A stretch of DNA of 64,000 nucleotides from Algoriphagus halophilus (GCF_900129785.1 NZ_FSRC01000001.1:1178001-1242000); one strand, 5' to 3'. Shown: positions 27,361-36,681, counted from the first letter of the stretch. Notes: generated by a model from the sequence alone, not told the origin. Numbers and translations: made by a program.

Positions 27361-27828
27361 ATGAAACTATCAGAGTTAATCACAGAATTGAAAGGATTGG
27401 AAGAGTTGAGATTTGTTCTTCCGAATGGTGAGCTGATTCCTTCCCATTTTCACGTCACTGAAATAGGCCAAATCAATAAGAAATTCATTGATTGTGGCGG
27501 AAAAATCAGGGAAGAGAAATCAGTATCATTCCAGCTTTGGGAAGATGGGGATTTTAATCATAGATTAGGAGCCAAGAAGCTTTTACATATCATTGACTTG
27601 TCCATCCAAGCTTTGGGCTTAGAGGATCATGGAATTGAGGTAGAATACCAAGGAGATACCATCGGTAAATATGGCATTCAAGTCATGGATGGAAACATAT
27701 ATTTGACTAGTAAACAGACTACCTGCCTAGCCAAAGAAACCTGTGGAGCTCCTAATTCAAGTACTGAATTATCAATAAATGAAATAGAGGCAGCAATTTC
27801 TTGTTCACCAGAAGGAAGCTGTTGTTAA
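27361..27828 (+). CDS. DUF6428-family protein of an arsenic-type operon
   Basis: From the ATG at 27361 the product has 155 residues. A longer reading back to 27298 would run through the second operator, so the internal ATG (MKLSELITELKGL) is used. Recognisable stretches are LRFVLPNGELIPSHFHVTEIG, KFIDCGGKIREEKSVSFQLW and VEYQGDTIGKYGIQV. Three Cys near TTCLAKETCG and a C-terminal CSPEGSCC tail look suited to bind a thiophilic metalloid. In Bacteroidota this family is repeatedly found between arsR and an arsenate-reductase-type phosphatase (from memory). Here the phosphatase follows nine bases later, but no arsR is beside it. Function is unknown; arsenic handling is inferred from context. Confidence 0.8.
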   Translation: MKLSELITELKGLEELRFVLPNGELIPSHFHVTEIGQINKKFIDCGGKIREEKSVSFQLWEDGDFNHRLGAKKLLHIIDLSIQALGLEDHGIEVEYQGDTIGKYGIQVMDGNIYLTSKQTTCLAKETCGAPNSSTELSINEIEAAISCSPEGSCC

Positions 27829-27837
27829 ATTAACGTC

Positions 27838-28464
27838 ATGGAGCTTTATCCAAAATTAGAGCAAACCCTTACTGAGGTTCAACAAACTCCTATTCAGGAG
27901 AGCCGGAAACTGGAGTTAGCTCCTTTGATCCAATATATCACTCAAAAGCTGAATAATGGCGATCCGGTCAATTTGAACTTTATATGTACTCATAATAGCC
28001 GCAGGAGTCAGTTCTCCCAAGTTTGGGCTCAGGTGGCTTCAGATTATTATGGGATTGATATTGGAAGTTATTCAGGGGGTGTAGAAATTACCGCATTTAA
28101 TCCTAGGGCTATAAACTCTTTAAAAGAAATGGGCTTTGAAATTCAATCAAGCCCTGGATCAAATCCTACTTATGAGATTAAATATGCCAAGGACCGGGCT
28201 GCTATCATTGCGTTTTCAAAAATTTTCTCTGATGAAATCAACCCAAAGAATGATTTTGCAGCCGTAATGACCTGTGACCATGCGGATAAAAATTGTCCAT
28301 TTATACCTGGGGCAGAAGTCAGACTTCCTTTGAAATATGAGGACCCAAAATTATTTGATGACACTGAACTAGAGCGTCAAATGTATAGGGAACGATCCAT
28401 TCAGATTGCCTCTGAGCTATTTTATGTTTTTGGGATGGTTCAAAAACAAGTAAGCCAAACATGA
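27838..28464 (+). CDS. Low-molecular-weight phosphatase/arsenate reductase-like protein
   Basis: The 208-residue product has the phosphatase loop C-x5-R-S as CTHNSRRS at about residue 50, flanked by LNFICTHNS and FSQVWAQVAS, the classic start of the low-Mr protein-tyrosine-phosphatase/ArsC fold. Later Cys residues occur in MTCDHADKNCPF (about residues 142-151), which could act in disulfide relay as in thioredoxin-dependent ArsC. It would reduce arsenate to arsenite, or remove phosphate from tyrosine. The gene lies nine bases after the DUF6428 gene. No arsenite exporter gene follows; the next genes are on the other strand with only 12 bases between the ends. Confidence 0.85.
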   Translation: MELYPKLEQTLTEVQQTPIQESRKLELAPLIQYITQKLNNGDPVNLNFICTHNSRRSQFSQVWAQVASDYYGIDIGSYSGGVEITAFNPRAINSLKEMGFEIQSSPGSNPTYEIKYAKDRAAIIAFSKIFSDEINPKNDFAAVMTCDHADKNCPFIPGAEVRLPLKYEDPKLFDDTELERQMYRERSIQIASELFYVFGMVQKQVSQT

Positions 28465-28476
28465 AGGAGCTAATTG

Positions 28477-28848
28477 TCAGTTTAATTGAAGTTTTTCTTT
28501 CAATAGTTTAAAATCTACGGGTTTAGTCAAAAACTCATCAGCCCCCAAACTTTTGGCGGTATTGTAATTTTGCTCGTCTCCATAAGCTGATATCATCATG
28601 ACGATGGGCTTTGGGACGAGCTCTTTTTGCTTAATCTCTTTCAAAAGCTCCAAGCCGCTCATGCCGGGCATATTGATATCAGAGAGAATTAGGATTGCTT
28701 CGTGATTCAATTGATCAATGTACTGCAATGCCTCTTTTCCTGAAAAAGCGAAGACAAAGTCTACTGCTTTAGAACGTATTTCCTTTCTGAACCGCTGTTC
28801 AAATAAGGTTTTCACGTCTACTTCATCGTCTACAACAAGAATTTTCAT
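28477..28848 (-). CDS. Single-domain response regulator
   Basis: The 123-residue protein is only a receiver domain: KILVVDDEVDV carries the acidic pair, LILSDINMPGMSG carries the phosphorylatable Asp, MISAYGD the Thr/Ser position (Ser), and FLTKPVDF the Lys. It lacks any output domain, so it must act through binding to a partner, like CheY. It starts three bases after the end of the large sensor kinase gene, so it probably receives phosphate from that kinase or from the paralogous one before it. Confidence 0.92.
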   Translation of the reverse strand: MKILVVDDEVDVKTLFEQRFRKEIRSKAVDFVFAFSGKEALQYIDQLNHEAILILSDINMPGMSGLELLKEIKQKELVPKPIVMMISAYGDEQNYNTAKSLGADEFLTKPVDFKLLKEKLQLN

Positions 28849-28851
28849 AAT

Positions 28852-31800
28852 CTAAAGTTTTGGAATAATAAGTTTGAATTGTGCTCCTGAACCAAGTTCC
28901 GAATCCACTTGAATTTCCCCTCCATGAAATTTAATGATATCATAGCTGAGGGATAGTCCCAGGCCTGTACCTTGGCCTGTAGGTTTAGTCGTGAAAAATG
29001 GTTGGAAAATCTTTTGTTTAACCGAATCGGAAATACCATTTCCGTTGTCTTTGATCAAGATCTCGATATGGTCTTGATAATTTTTGGTAGTCACTTTTAC
29101 AGTGGGAATGAATTCGCTGCCATTTAACTTTTGCTTCTTTTCGGAAGCTGCATGGAATGCATTGGTGATGAGGTTGAGGATTACCCTCCCTACATCCTGT
29201 GCTACCACATTGATTTTAGGCAAAGTTGGGTCAAAATCCGTTTCCATATTGGCATTGAAGGATTTGTCTTTTGCTCTTAATCCATGGTAGGAAAGCCTTA
29301 GGTATTCATCCGCCAAAGCATTGATATCCGTAGGGTCTTTCTGTCCATTACTGGATCGGCTATGTTGAAGCATGCCTTTTACAATGGCATCGGCCCTTTT
29401 GCCATGTAAGTTTATTTTTTCTTCATTTTCAATGATGTCTTTGATGAGTTCCGCAACTTCCTCTTTGTTGCCAGCATCCATTTCTTCTTTTAATTCAACC
29501 AATAATTCAGCATTTACCTCTGAGAAATTATTTACAAAGTTCAGTGGGTTTTGTATTTCATGGGCAATTCCAGCTGTCAATTCACCCAGTGAGGCCATTT
29601 TCTCAGACTGGATTAATTGAGTTTGTGTGTTTTTAAGTTCCTCGATTTTTTCTTTCAGCTGAATAGTCCGATGGGTTACCTTTTCCTCTAAAATTCTATT
29701 CTCTTTTTGAAGCCATTGCGAACGTAAATACACGATGATATAAGTCAAGCCTGAGAATAAGGTGAAAAATAGGAGGTAAGCCCACCAGGTTTGCCACCAA
29801 GGAGGAAGAATGGTGAACTCAAAGGAGGCTGGATCACTCCAAACTCCGTTGAATCCACTCGTTGCAACTTTAAAATTATATTCTCCCGGAACTAAATTAT
29901 AATAGTTTTTGGAGTTGCTGATAGGAGATGGGGAGGACCAAGAATCATCTGCTCCTTCTAATACATAGCGGTATAGAATTTTATCTCTGCCCTTGATTGC
30001 GGGATTGTTGAATGAAAAATTAAAGGAGTTTTGGTCATAGGGCACTTTCATGCCAATTGGTAAACCACTTGCCAGGTTTAAACTATCCCATTTTATTTTT
30101 TCATGGTTTATTAGCCCTGAATCCAAAGGCAAGGTGCTTTTGGTATATAAAATAGATTGATCAGCACTGTAAATAGAATCCGTATCTGAAAGCTGGTTTT
30201 TTAAATAGGAAGAGTTTATAAATTTGGGGCTTTCACCCATCACCTTAACCGAAGAGATACTCACAGTCGGTTTAATGGTATCTATTTCAGCTTTTTGTTC
30301 TATCACGGAAAGAATAGGCGCTGCTGCCCACCACATTTGTCCGGTAGAGGTATAAATGGCAGTTGCCTGGTTATAATCGTTAAAAGGAAACCCTTCGGGT
30401 TTACCGAACCTAGTAAATTTCCATGGTTTATCCGGGTTTTTGGAGGTTGGTCTAACCACTTTTACAATTCCATTTTCAGACCCTACATAAATATCTTCAC
30501 CTACGGCAAGCATATCATACATAATAGGAGGTACCATTCCGTTTTCAGGAAGAACATTGGTGATGCTCATGGAGTCCAGATTAAGGATTGAAAATCCATT
30601 GTCACCTCCAAAAACCAATTCCTTTTGTGGCGTTTGAAGAAGCATGGATACATAATCACTCGTTAAACCATTGAATTTCCCTAAATAAGTAACGGTATTA
30701 TTTGAGGGATCCAATACATTGATTCCTAAGTCATTTCCTAACCAGAGTTTCCCGTTTTTATCTTCTTCAATGAGCCAAATTCTACTGGAAGAAAGCCCTG
30801 AGAATTCATCTATTTTGTAAAAACTATTTTCAGCCGGTTCATATTTGATCAATCCATCCAGAGTTCCCATCCAAATAGATCCGTCATTTTTTTCATGAGC
30901 CTTCCAGAATATTCTAGAAACTTCGGCTTTAAATTGAAATAGTTCCGCACTATTTTGTTCTAAATCAATAATCACATATCCTCTAATTCCTCCAATAAAC
31001 AATCTGTCGTTTTTGAGTTTACTGATAGATCTGTAATTGTTTACGAGTAAGTCATTTGGGAATTTTATTAAGTAAAGTTTTTCTAGATCAGGATCATATA
31101 CATTGATCCCTTCATAAGTAGCCAGCCAGATTTTTCCGTTTTTATCTTCTGCCATACCCCAGGTGTCATTGCTGGCCAGACCATTTGATTTATCAAAATG
31201 CTCTGCAAGAATACCTGTAGGATTGATTAATAAGGTTCCAACCAACGTAGTTCCTACCCAGAGATTTCCTTTTGAGTCCAGTAAAGAAGCACTAGGAATT
31301 CCAGCACCTCTGACTTCTGCTCCTGTTGGAATTTTTTTCATCAGGTTTTTATGGGGGTCATATAAGGTAATGGTATCATTGTCCACTATCCACAACCTTT
31401 CTTTTGAGTCAATTTGAAAAGACTTCCCTTGTCCAAAATACCCTTGTTTGTTGCCCAATGTCCATAACTCTTCACTTTCTAAAGAGATTCCTTTGGCTTC
31501 ATCAGAAAAATTCCCAATCCAAACCACTCCATTGGAATCTTCTTTGAAATTGGCAGCAATTGATTTTATATCATATCCGCTTTGTTCGTCCAGTATTCTA
31601 ATGACGTTTCTTTGAGGGTTTAGTATGCCGATTTTTCCAATGAAACCTATCCAAATATTTCGATTTGAATCCATAAATAGACCTGCCGAAAAAATCCCGG
31701 TCTTTTCTGTCAAGGCAGTTAAAAACTTGATCGTTTTGGTTTCTCTATCAATGAATGAAACTCCTCTTTGGGTATTGGAAAACCAAATAAGTCCTTTTTC

Positions 31801-32553
31801 ATCTTCCATTAACCTAATGAAATCGGAGCCGATTTTATATTGTTCAACCAGTTTGATTTGTATATCTAACAGATACAATCCTGTTCCATTGGCTATCATG
31901 GCAATTTTTCCATCAGAAAGTAAAATCATTTCTGAAATTGGATCCTGATTTCCATCCAATGTTCTTTGGGTGAAATTGTAGTTTTCAAACTGGTCTCCAG
32001 TAAACCGATGAATTCCTTTCTCTGTGGAAAACCAAATGGATCCTTGGAGATCGTCAAGTATGGCATATACCGAGTTTCCCAAAAGTCCTTCTGATTGTCC
32101 GATTCTTAAAATTCCTGAAGTTGTGTTTTCCCATTTTGTCAAGGAGCCAAGCTTGGTGATGGTGGGCTCCTCTAACAAATACCTGATATGGGGAACGGTT
32201 TCTGTTTGAATAGTATCTAGGTTGATTTGAATTTCTTCAGGGTTTTTCCAATTAATTGGACTCTTGGAAATAGGGGCTAGAAGGGGTTTGAAATCATGGA
32301 TGGAAAAGTGTTGGGAAGGGTAATTACTTAAACGGAAATTTATTTTCGAGATTTTAGGAAGGTTCTCCTGTTCGATTTTTTCCCATTCAAAAGGTGCGAA
32401 TTCAGGAAAGGAAAAAGGCTTGGTGACAGGCGTGGAAAGTCCGGATGGATTATCTGGAAAAGGAACTTCTGAACTTTGCTTGCATGATGCGAAAAACAAC
32501 AGCAAACAGCATGTTGACAAAAAGTTTATATAGGATTGATGATTCATCTTCAT
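28852..32553 (-). CDS. Two-component sensor histidine kinase with beta-propeller sensor
   Basis: From the ATG at 32553 the product is 1233 residues. An ATG at 32580 would overlap the previous gene by 26 bases, so the later start (one base after the upstream TGA) is preferred. A lipoprotein-like signal (LFFASC) precedes two seven-bladed propellers of Reg_prop repeats (GNLWVGTTLVG, GKIWLATYEGI, GSIWMGTLDG and others), a Y_Y_Y domain (ILYRYVLEGADDSW, YNFKVATSGFNG), one transmembrane helix (WWAYLLFFTLFSGLTYIIVY), a coiled coil, the HisKA-like phosphoacceptor in [18 protein letters not shown] and the HATPase ([19 protein letters not shown]). Unlike classic hybrid two-component systems of Bacteroidetes it has no REC/AraC part; the REC is a separate gene downstream. 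Ligand unknown. Confidence 0.93.
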   Translation of the reverse strand: MKMNHQSYINFLSTCCLLLFFASCKQSSEVPFPDNPSGLSTPVTKPFSFPEFAPFEWEKIEQENLPKISKINFRLSNYPSQHFSIHDFKPLLAPISKSPINWKNPEEIQINLDTIQTETVPHIRYLLEEPTITKLGSLTKWENTTSGILRIGQSEGLLGNSVYAILDDLQGSIWFSTEKGIHRFTGDQFENYNFTQRTLDGNQDPISEMILLSDGKIAMIANGTGLYLLDIQIKLVEQYKIGSDFIRLMEDEKGLIWFSNTQRGVSFIDRETKTIKFLTALTEKTGIFSAGLFMDSNRNIWIGFIGKIGILNPQRNVIRILDEQSGYDIKSIAANFKEDSNGVVWIGNFSDEAKGISLESEELWTLGNKQGYFGQGKSFQIDSKERLWIVDNDTITLYDPHKNLMKKIPTGAEVRGAGIPSASLLDSKGNLWVGTTLVGTLLINPTGILAEHFDKSNGLASNDTWGMAEDKNGKIWLATYEGINVYDPDLEKLYLIKFPNDLLVNNYRSISKLKNDRLFIGGIRGYVIIDLEQNSAELFQFKAEVSRIFWKAHEKNDGSIWMGTLDGLIKYEPAENSFYKIDEFSGLSSSRIWLIEEDKNGKLWLGNDLGINVLDPSNNTVTYLGKFNGLTSDYVSMLLQTPQKELVFGGDNGFSILNLDSMSITNVLPENGMVPPIMYDMLAVGEDIYVGSENGIVKVVRPTSKNPDKPWKFTRFGKPEGFPFNDYNQATAIYTSTGQMWWAAAPILSVIEQKAEIDTIKPTVSISSVKVMGESPKFINSSYLKNQLSDTDSIYSADQSILYTKSTLPLDSGLINHEKIKWDSLNLASGLPIGMKVPYDQNSFNFSFNNPAIKGRDKILYRYVLEGADDSWSSPSPISNSKNYYNLVPGEYNFKVATSGFNGVWSDPASFEFTILPPWWQTWWAYLLFFTLFSGLTYIIVYLRSQWLQKENRILEEKVTHRTIQLKEKIEELKNTQTQLIQSEKMASLGELTAGIAHEIQNPLNFVNNFSEVNAELLVELKEEMDAGNKEEVAELIKDIIENEEKINLHGKRADAIVKGMLQHSRSSNGQKDPTDINALADEYLRLSYHGLRAKDKSFNANMETDFDPTLPKINVVAQDVGRVILNLITNAFHAASEKKQKLNGSEFIPTVKVTTKNYQDHIEILIKDNGNGISDSVKQKIFQPFFTTKPTGQGTGLGLSLSYDIIKFHGGEIQVDSELGSGAQFKLIIPKL

Positions 32554-32554
32554 T

Positions 32555-33898
32555 TCATTCCTTCTTTTGTGAAATTTCAATTAAGATGGAGGTTCCTTCA
32601 CCTATTTTGCTTTCTACCTTGATAGTACCTCCATGCGCTTTGATTATATCATAACTTAGACTTAGGCCTAAACCAGTTCCTTGTCCAGTTTCTTTAGTAG
32701 TAAAGAATGGCTGGAAGATTTTATGTCTTATTTCTTCAGGAATTCCATTTCCATTATCGCTGATTTTCAATTGAATTTGATCGCCCATCTTTTTGGTGGA
32801 AACGGATACTACAGGTTGGAATGATTCTCCGAGTTGTGATTTTTTTTCATTGACTGAGTAAAAAGAGTTATTGATCATATTTAATAACACTCTTCCAAAG
32901 TCCTGGGCTACGATTTCTACTTTAGGCAAATTAGGATCAAGATCCAATTTCAATTCAGAATTGAAGGATTTGTCTTTGGCACGTAAGCCATGGTAGGCCA
33001 ATCTTAAATATTCATCGGCCAAGCCATTAAGGTCTGTCCATTCCTTTTGACCAGTGCTTGCTCGGGAATGTTGAAGCATTCCTTTGACAATAGAGTCGGC
33101 TCTTTTGCCATGATGGTTGATTTTTTCCAAGTTTCCTTTCAGGTCCTGACATATGGCCTTCACCTCCTCAAAGTCTTGATTTTCGATTTCTTCCTCAATT
33201 TCCTCAAGTAATTCATTACTTAATTCTGAGAAGTTGTTGACGAAATTGAGAGGATTTTGGATCTCATGGGCAATCCCAGCGGTCAACTCTCCCAGAGAAG
33301 CCATCTTTTCTGATTGAATCAGAAGGTCCTGCGTTTCTTTTAGCTCTTTTAAGGTGTCCTCTATCTGTTCTTTTGCTTTTTGGAGTTGCTCATTCTTCAA
33401 CATTAAGTCTTGTGTTTGCTCGGCGACTTTTTGTTTCAACTCATCGTTTTTTTTCTGCCACTCCGTCATATGCCAGGCATCTTTTTCCACATTGACAGGG
33501 GTGCTTCCATGCCAATGGATGAGTTTCCAGGAATCTTGTTTCCATTCAAAAAGACTACTCAACCTAAAGTCAATAGTATTGACTCCAAGCTTACTTTTGA
33601 CAGTTAAATCAAATTCCTGAACTAAGAGTGCAAGGTCATTGGAAGGATTTTGCCATTGATGAAAAGGCTTTTCTACAAAGGAAACTTCAATGCCCATTAC
33701 TTGGGATTGTTGGTTTTGTAAATCCAACATATTCATGAACTCTTGAAAATTATGGGCCCGTTCATCTTGGGTAGTGCCAAAACCGCTCACTTCTTCAGCG
33801 ATAAAGTCAGGAATCTTTTCCAAAGGGTACTCAGAAGTGAATATCTTGAGTATTTCTTCTTTTGATTTTTGAAGTAAGTATTCTTTATCTACACTCAT
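32555..33898 (-). CDS. Soluble sensor histidine kinase with SnoaL-like N-terminal domain
   Basis: The 447-residue protein has no membrane helix. Residues about 1-150 look like a SnoaL/NTF2-type ligand-binding domain ([33 protein letters not shown]), a pattern used as a small-molecule or redox sensor in kinases of this group. A coiled coil follows, then the same kinase core as in the next gene: phosphoacceptor His in [19 protein letters not shown]-box near [16 protein letters not shown] and [12 protein letters not shown]. The near-identical core suggests a tandem duplication with a new sensor domain. The three genes (this kinase, the propeller kinase and the receiver) are packed with gaps of 1 and 3 bases, so they are one transcript. 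Confidence 0.9.
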   Translation of the reverse strand: MSVDKEYLLQKSKEEILKIFTSEYPLEKIPDFIAEEVSGFGTTQDERAHNFQEFMNMLDLQNQQSQVMGIEVSFVEKPFHQWQNPSNDLALLVQEFDLTVKSKLGVNTIDFRLSSLFEWKQDSWKLIHWHGSTPVNVEKDAWHMTEWQKKNDELKQKVAEQTQDLMLKNEQLQKAKEQIEDTLKELKETQDLLIQSEKMASLGELTAGIAHEIQNPLNFVNNFSELSNELLEEIEEEIENQDFEEVKAICQDLKGNLEKINHHGKRADSIVKGMLQHSRASTGQKEWTDLNGLADEYLRLAYHGLRAKDKSFNSELKLDLDPNLPKVEIVAQDFGRVLLNMINNSFYSVNEKKSQLGESFQPVVSVSTKKMGDQIQLKISDNGNGIPEEIRHKIFQPFFTTKETGQGTGLGLSLSYDIIKAHGGTIKVESKIGEGTSILIEISQKKE

Positions 33899-34386
33899 CT
33901 CTTATCAATTGAATGGTCTTGATTCATTGAAGAATTAGGATCTATTCAGTGTTTGTAGTGCGTTTCTAAAAATGGCCGCCCTAACCCTTGCATGTAGTTA
34001 ACCAATAAACTTTTTCAGCCGACGGATTAAAGAAATAAAATGGAGTCAGCTTCTGGTTTTTGCTTCATGAAGAATTTTTTTGAAGTAGAGTCCCACAAGT
34101 ATGGATGGGATGGATAAACTGCTGTGACTATCCATACTAATGGCCCTTACCTTCAGATAATTTAACAGAAAATATTGGTAAAAAATATTTTATAGGGATT
34201 AACTACAAAAAAATAGATTTTAAATTTGATAGAGGCTTACTTCTGCTAAATAATATTTTAAAAAAATATCTTTTTTACCATGGAAAATTCCGGTTTGAAA
34301 AGATGTTTAAATGAATTGCAACAATAAAATCGTAGATATATGAAAATTTCGTAGGGTTTTTAAAAAATTCATTTTAGATTAGTTGC
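33899..34386. other. Intergenic spacer, 488 bases, AT-rich
   Basis: It separates the divergent kinase operon and the first BlaI module, so it should hold both promoters. I see no exact TAnnTTTG element. It includes a BlaI-like operator at 34339-34353 and several A/T-rich tracts between 34160 and 34290. An imperfect inverted arrangement of GGTAAAAAA (near 34174) and TTTTTTACC (near 34272) may be chance. No coding potential seen. Confidence 0.4.
34339..34353. promoter_or_regulatory. BlaI-type operator, site 1
   Basis: TATGA-N5-TCGTA has one mismatch to the TACGA-N5-TCGTA pattern present twice before the second BlaI gene and once after the second M56 gene. It ends 33 bases before the first BlaI start. 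A further TCGTA half-site is at 34330. Confidence 0.6.
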
Positions 34387-34764
34387 ATGAATGAATTGAA
34401 CCACAACGAAGAATTGATCATGGGCATCTTTTGGAAGCTTGAAAATGCCTTGGTCAGAGATGTTTTGGAGGAATTGCCTGAACCAAAACCACCTTACACT
34501 ACTTTGGCTTCTTCCATCAGATTATTGGAAAAGAAGGGGTATCTCAGTCATAAGACCTATGGAACCACCCATTTGTTTTTCCCTATCATCTCCCAGGCAG
34601 AGTATAGTAAAAAGAGCATCAATAGAATCGTCAAGAATTTCTTTGAAGGTTCTGTTAGTAACTTTCTTTCCTTTATGGTTAAAGAAAAGAATATCTCTGA
34701 TGATGAGATCCAGGATTTGCAAAAGCTAATTGAGGACTACGAAAACCCAAAGAAAAATGAATGA
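34387..34764 (+). CDS. BlaI/MecI-family transcriptional repressor (module 1)
   Basis: The 125-residue product has the BlaI winged helix: NHNEELIMGIFWKLENALVRDVLEEL and PPYTTLASSIRLLEKKGYL, with the wing GTTHLFFPII. The C-terminal helical segment supplies dimerisation and the protease cleavage region. Its 3' end overlaps the M56 gene by eight bases, the normal BlaI-BlaR1 pair order. The sequence is very close to the second BlaI in this window (36682), so the modules are duplicates. It probably represses both through the TACGA-N5-TCGTA sites. It is not necessarily a beta-lactam system; no beta-lactamase gene is nearby. Confidence 0.92.
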   Translation: MNELNHNEELIMGIFWKLENALVRDVLEELPEPKPPYTTLASSIRLLEKKGYLSHKTYGTTHLFFPIISQAEYSKKSINRIVKNFFEGSVSNFLSFMVKEKNISDDEIQDLQKLIEDYENPKKNE

Positions 34765-36115
34765 GCTATTAACCTATTTACTCGAGGCCAGTATTTGCCT
34801 TACTGCCTCTTTGGTCTTTTATAGAGTGGTATTGAGTGAATTGACCTTCTTTTCTTTGAATAGGGGCTTTCTCCTTTCAATGTTGGCGATTTCGTTGATG
34901 ATCCCAGCTATTTCCATTGATTTTGCTCTGTTTCAAAACAATGGTGTGATACAAGAGGTAACCTTGCCTTTGGTTTGGGTAGGAGATCAGGTGGCAAATA
35001 ATCAAAATGCTTTTGATCTAAATTGGCTTCAATTAATAGGTGGGATTTATTTACTAGGTGTCTTATTTACTGCATCTAGATTGATTTTGGGATTTTTTCA
35101 GTCGTTCAATTTACTGGGTAAATCCAACTTACTTTTTTATCAAAATCAAATGATCGCAGTGCACCCTGATTTCAGTCCTGCTTCCTTTTTTCAATATATT
35201 TTGTTACCTGAGTTTCATATGGATGATGAAGATCAGCAACGGATTATTCTTCATGAATCGGTTCATGTCAAGAAGAAGCACAGTTGGGATTTACTTTTTC
35301 TACAGTTAGCAAAAACTGTTTTCTGGTTCAATCCTTTGATATACATCTATGAAAATTCTATTAGGGAAGTACACGAATTTCAGGCCGATCAAGGTGTGAC
35401 TCAATCCTATTCCCAATCTGACTATTCAAGGCTTCTTTTGAGATTGTTAACAGCCGGAAGGGGGTGGCAATTCATGAATAACTTTAACCAATTTCAAACC
35501 AAAAAGAGAATTATCATGATGAACAAAACCAAATCCCAAAGCAAGGAGAAAAGCCGTTTTTTATGGGCAGTGCCGGTGTTGGGGCTTTTGTTTTTTGCAT
35601 TTTCCTGTGATCTCGCTCAAGTTGATGAGGAATTGGAGGGGCCTGTCCTAAATGGGGAAAAAGAAGTAGCGGTAGGCATTACAGATTTAAAGGCAAGGAT
35701 CACTGATGTGGGAAAAGATGGAGGAGAGATTTTTGATATCGTAGAAACCATGCCAAATCCTCCAGGAGGAATGGAAGGTTGGAATGAGTACTTGGCCAAT
35801 AATTTATCCTATCCAGATCAGGCACGAAGAATGGGAGTGGAGGGAACTGTGATCGTAAGGTTTGTGGTGAATAAGGATGGATCTGTCTCCAATGCAGAAA
35901 TTTTAAGAGGTATTGGTGCAGGTGCAGATGAGGAAGCGATGCGTGTAGTCCAAAACTCTCCAGATTGGACCCCAGGAAATCAGAGAGGCAGAGCTGTCAA
36001 TACCAGAATGAGATTGCCGATCCGGTTTATGCTAGGCAATGGTGAAGTCTCTAGAGAACCATCCCAAGTAAAATTGGATTCTCCGGAAGAAATTGAGATT
36101 CCGATCTCTAATTAA
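34757..36115 (+). CDS. M56-family membrane metallopeptidase (BlaR1-like) with TonB C-terminal domain
   Basis: Starting at the ATG at 34757 the product has 452 residues. Four transmembrane helices (residues about 5-22, 35-55, 88-110 and 265-282) frame a cytoplasmic zinc protease loop with HESVH and the downstream REVHEFQAD motif typical of M56. After the fourth helix (LLFFAFSC) there is a periplasmic TonB_C domain (about residues 340-430: YPDQARRMGVEGTVIVRFVV, GIGAGADEEAMRVVQN, TPGNQRGRAVNTRMRLPIRFML). The periplasmic part could sense or contact an outer-membrane component and trigger cleavage of BlaI. No penicillin-binding sensor domain is present, so the signal differs from that of BlaR1. 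Confidence 0.9.
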   Translation: MNELLTYLLEASICLTASLVFYRVVLSELTFFSLNRGFLLSMLAISLMIPAISIDFALFQNNGVIQEVTLPLVWVGDQVANNQNAFDLNWLQLIGGIYLLGVLFTASRLILGFFQSFNLLGKSNLLFYQNQMIAVHPDFSPASFFQYILLPEFHMDDEDQQRIILHESVHVKKKHSWDLLFLQLAKTVFWFNPLIYIYENSIREVHEFQADQGVTQSYSQSDYSRLLLRLLTAGRGWQFMNNFNQFQTKKRIIMMNKTKSQSKEKSRFLWAVPVLGLLFFAFSCDLAQVDEELEGPVLNGEKEVAVGITDLKARITDVGKDGGEIFDIVETMPNPPGGMEGWNEYLANNLSYPDQARRMGVEGTVIVRFVVNKDGSVSNAEILRGIGAGADEEAMRVVQNSPDWTPGNQRGRAVNTRMRLPIRFMLGNGEVSREPSQVKLDSPEEIEIPISN

Positions 36116-36146
36116 TTCAATAGGTAAAACCCAAAAAAGTATTACA

Positions 36147-36551
36147 ATGAAAACTAACGCAAAACCAATTATTATGACTACCCTGATGATGTTCATGATT
36201 TTTTTCATGAATGTGCAGGAAGGTACGGCTCAAACTCAGGAAGTTCATCAGGAGGTAGATGTGATGCCACAACCACCTGGTGGGATGTCTGGCTTGATGG
36301 CATTCATGAGTGAGAATTTGAAATATCCAGAGCAGGCAAAGGAAAAAGGAGTGGAAGGAGTAGTGATCGTTTCTTTCGTGGTGCAAAAAGATGGGTCTAT
36401 TTCCAATCCTGAAATTTTAAGAGGTATTGGAGCTGGCTGTGATGAAGAAGCAATCCGTGTTGTCAAAGCATTTCCAAGCTGGACTCCCGGGGAGAAGGAT
36501 GGGGAAAAAGTGAATACTCAAATTCAATTGCCAGTGAAATATATGCTTTAG
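36147..36551 (+). CDS. Stand-alone exported TonB C-terminal domain protein
   Basis: From the ATG at 36147 the product is 134 residues. Longer readings from 36093 begin within the previous gene and lack a signal. The N-terminus (ITTLMMFMIFFMNV-like core, Met-rich) is a signal peptide or anchor; the rest is a TonB_C domain nearly copying the end of the preceding M56 protein: MPQPPGGMSGL, LKYPEQAKEKGVEGVVIVSFVV, GIGAGCDEEAIRVVK, and TPGEKDGEKVNTQIQLPVKYML. It could compete with or back up the M56 domain for an outer-membrane TonB box, or be its ligand. It lies 31 bases after the M56 stop and is followed by a terminator, so it is the third gene of module 1. It lacks the long Pro-rich periplasmic linker of true TonB. 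Confidence 0.85.
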   Translation: MKTNAKPIIMTTLMMFMIFFMNVQEGTAQTQEVHQEVDVMPQPPGGMSGLMAFMSENLKYPEQAKEKGVEGVVIVSFVVQKDGSISNPEILRGIGAGCDEEAIRVVKAFPSWTPGEKDGEKVNTQIQLPVKYML

Positions 36552-36572
36552 TTGATGGTTCTTATTTGATGA

Positions 36573-36605
36573 AAAGCCTCTAAATCAATCTAGAGGCTTT
36601 TTTTT
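36573..36605 (+). terminator. Intrinsic terminator after the BlaI module 1
   Basis: AAAGCCTCTA (36573-36582) pairs with TAGAGGCTTT (36591-36600) with an eight-base loop, followed by further T to about 36605. Confidence 0.85.
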
Positions 36606-36614
36606 GTTAAAATT

Positions 36615-36648
36615 TACGAATTGGTCGTGATATTACGAATTATTCGTA
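36615..36648. promoter_or_regulatory. Pair of BlaI-type operators (sites 2 and 3)
   Basis: TACGA-N5-TCGTG at 36615-36629 and a perfect TACGA-N5-TCGTA at 36634-36648 lie 53 and 34 bases before the second BlaI start, separated by four bases. Two closely spaced dimer sites at the promoter suit cooperative repression. Confidence 0.7.
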
Positions 36649-36681
36649 GGTTTTATGGATAAACTTATTTACTTTAGATTC

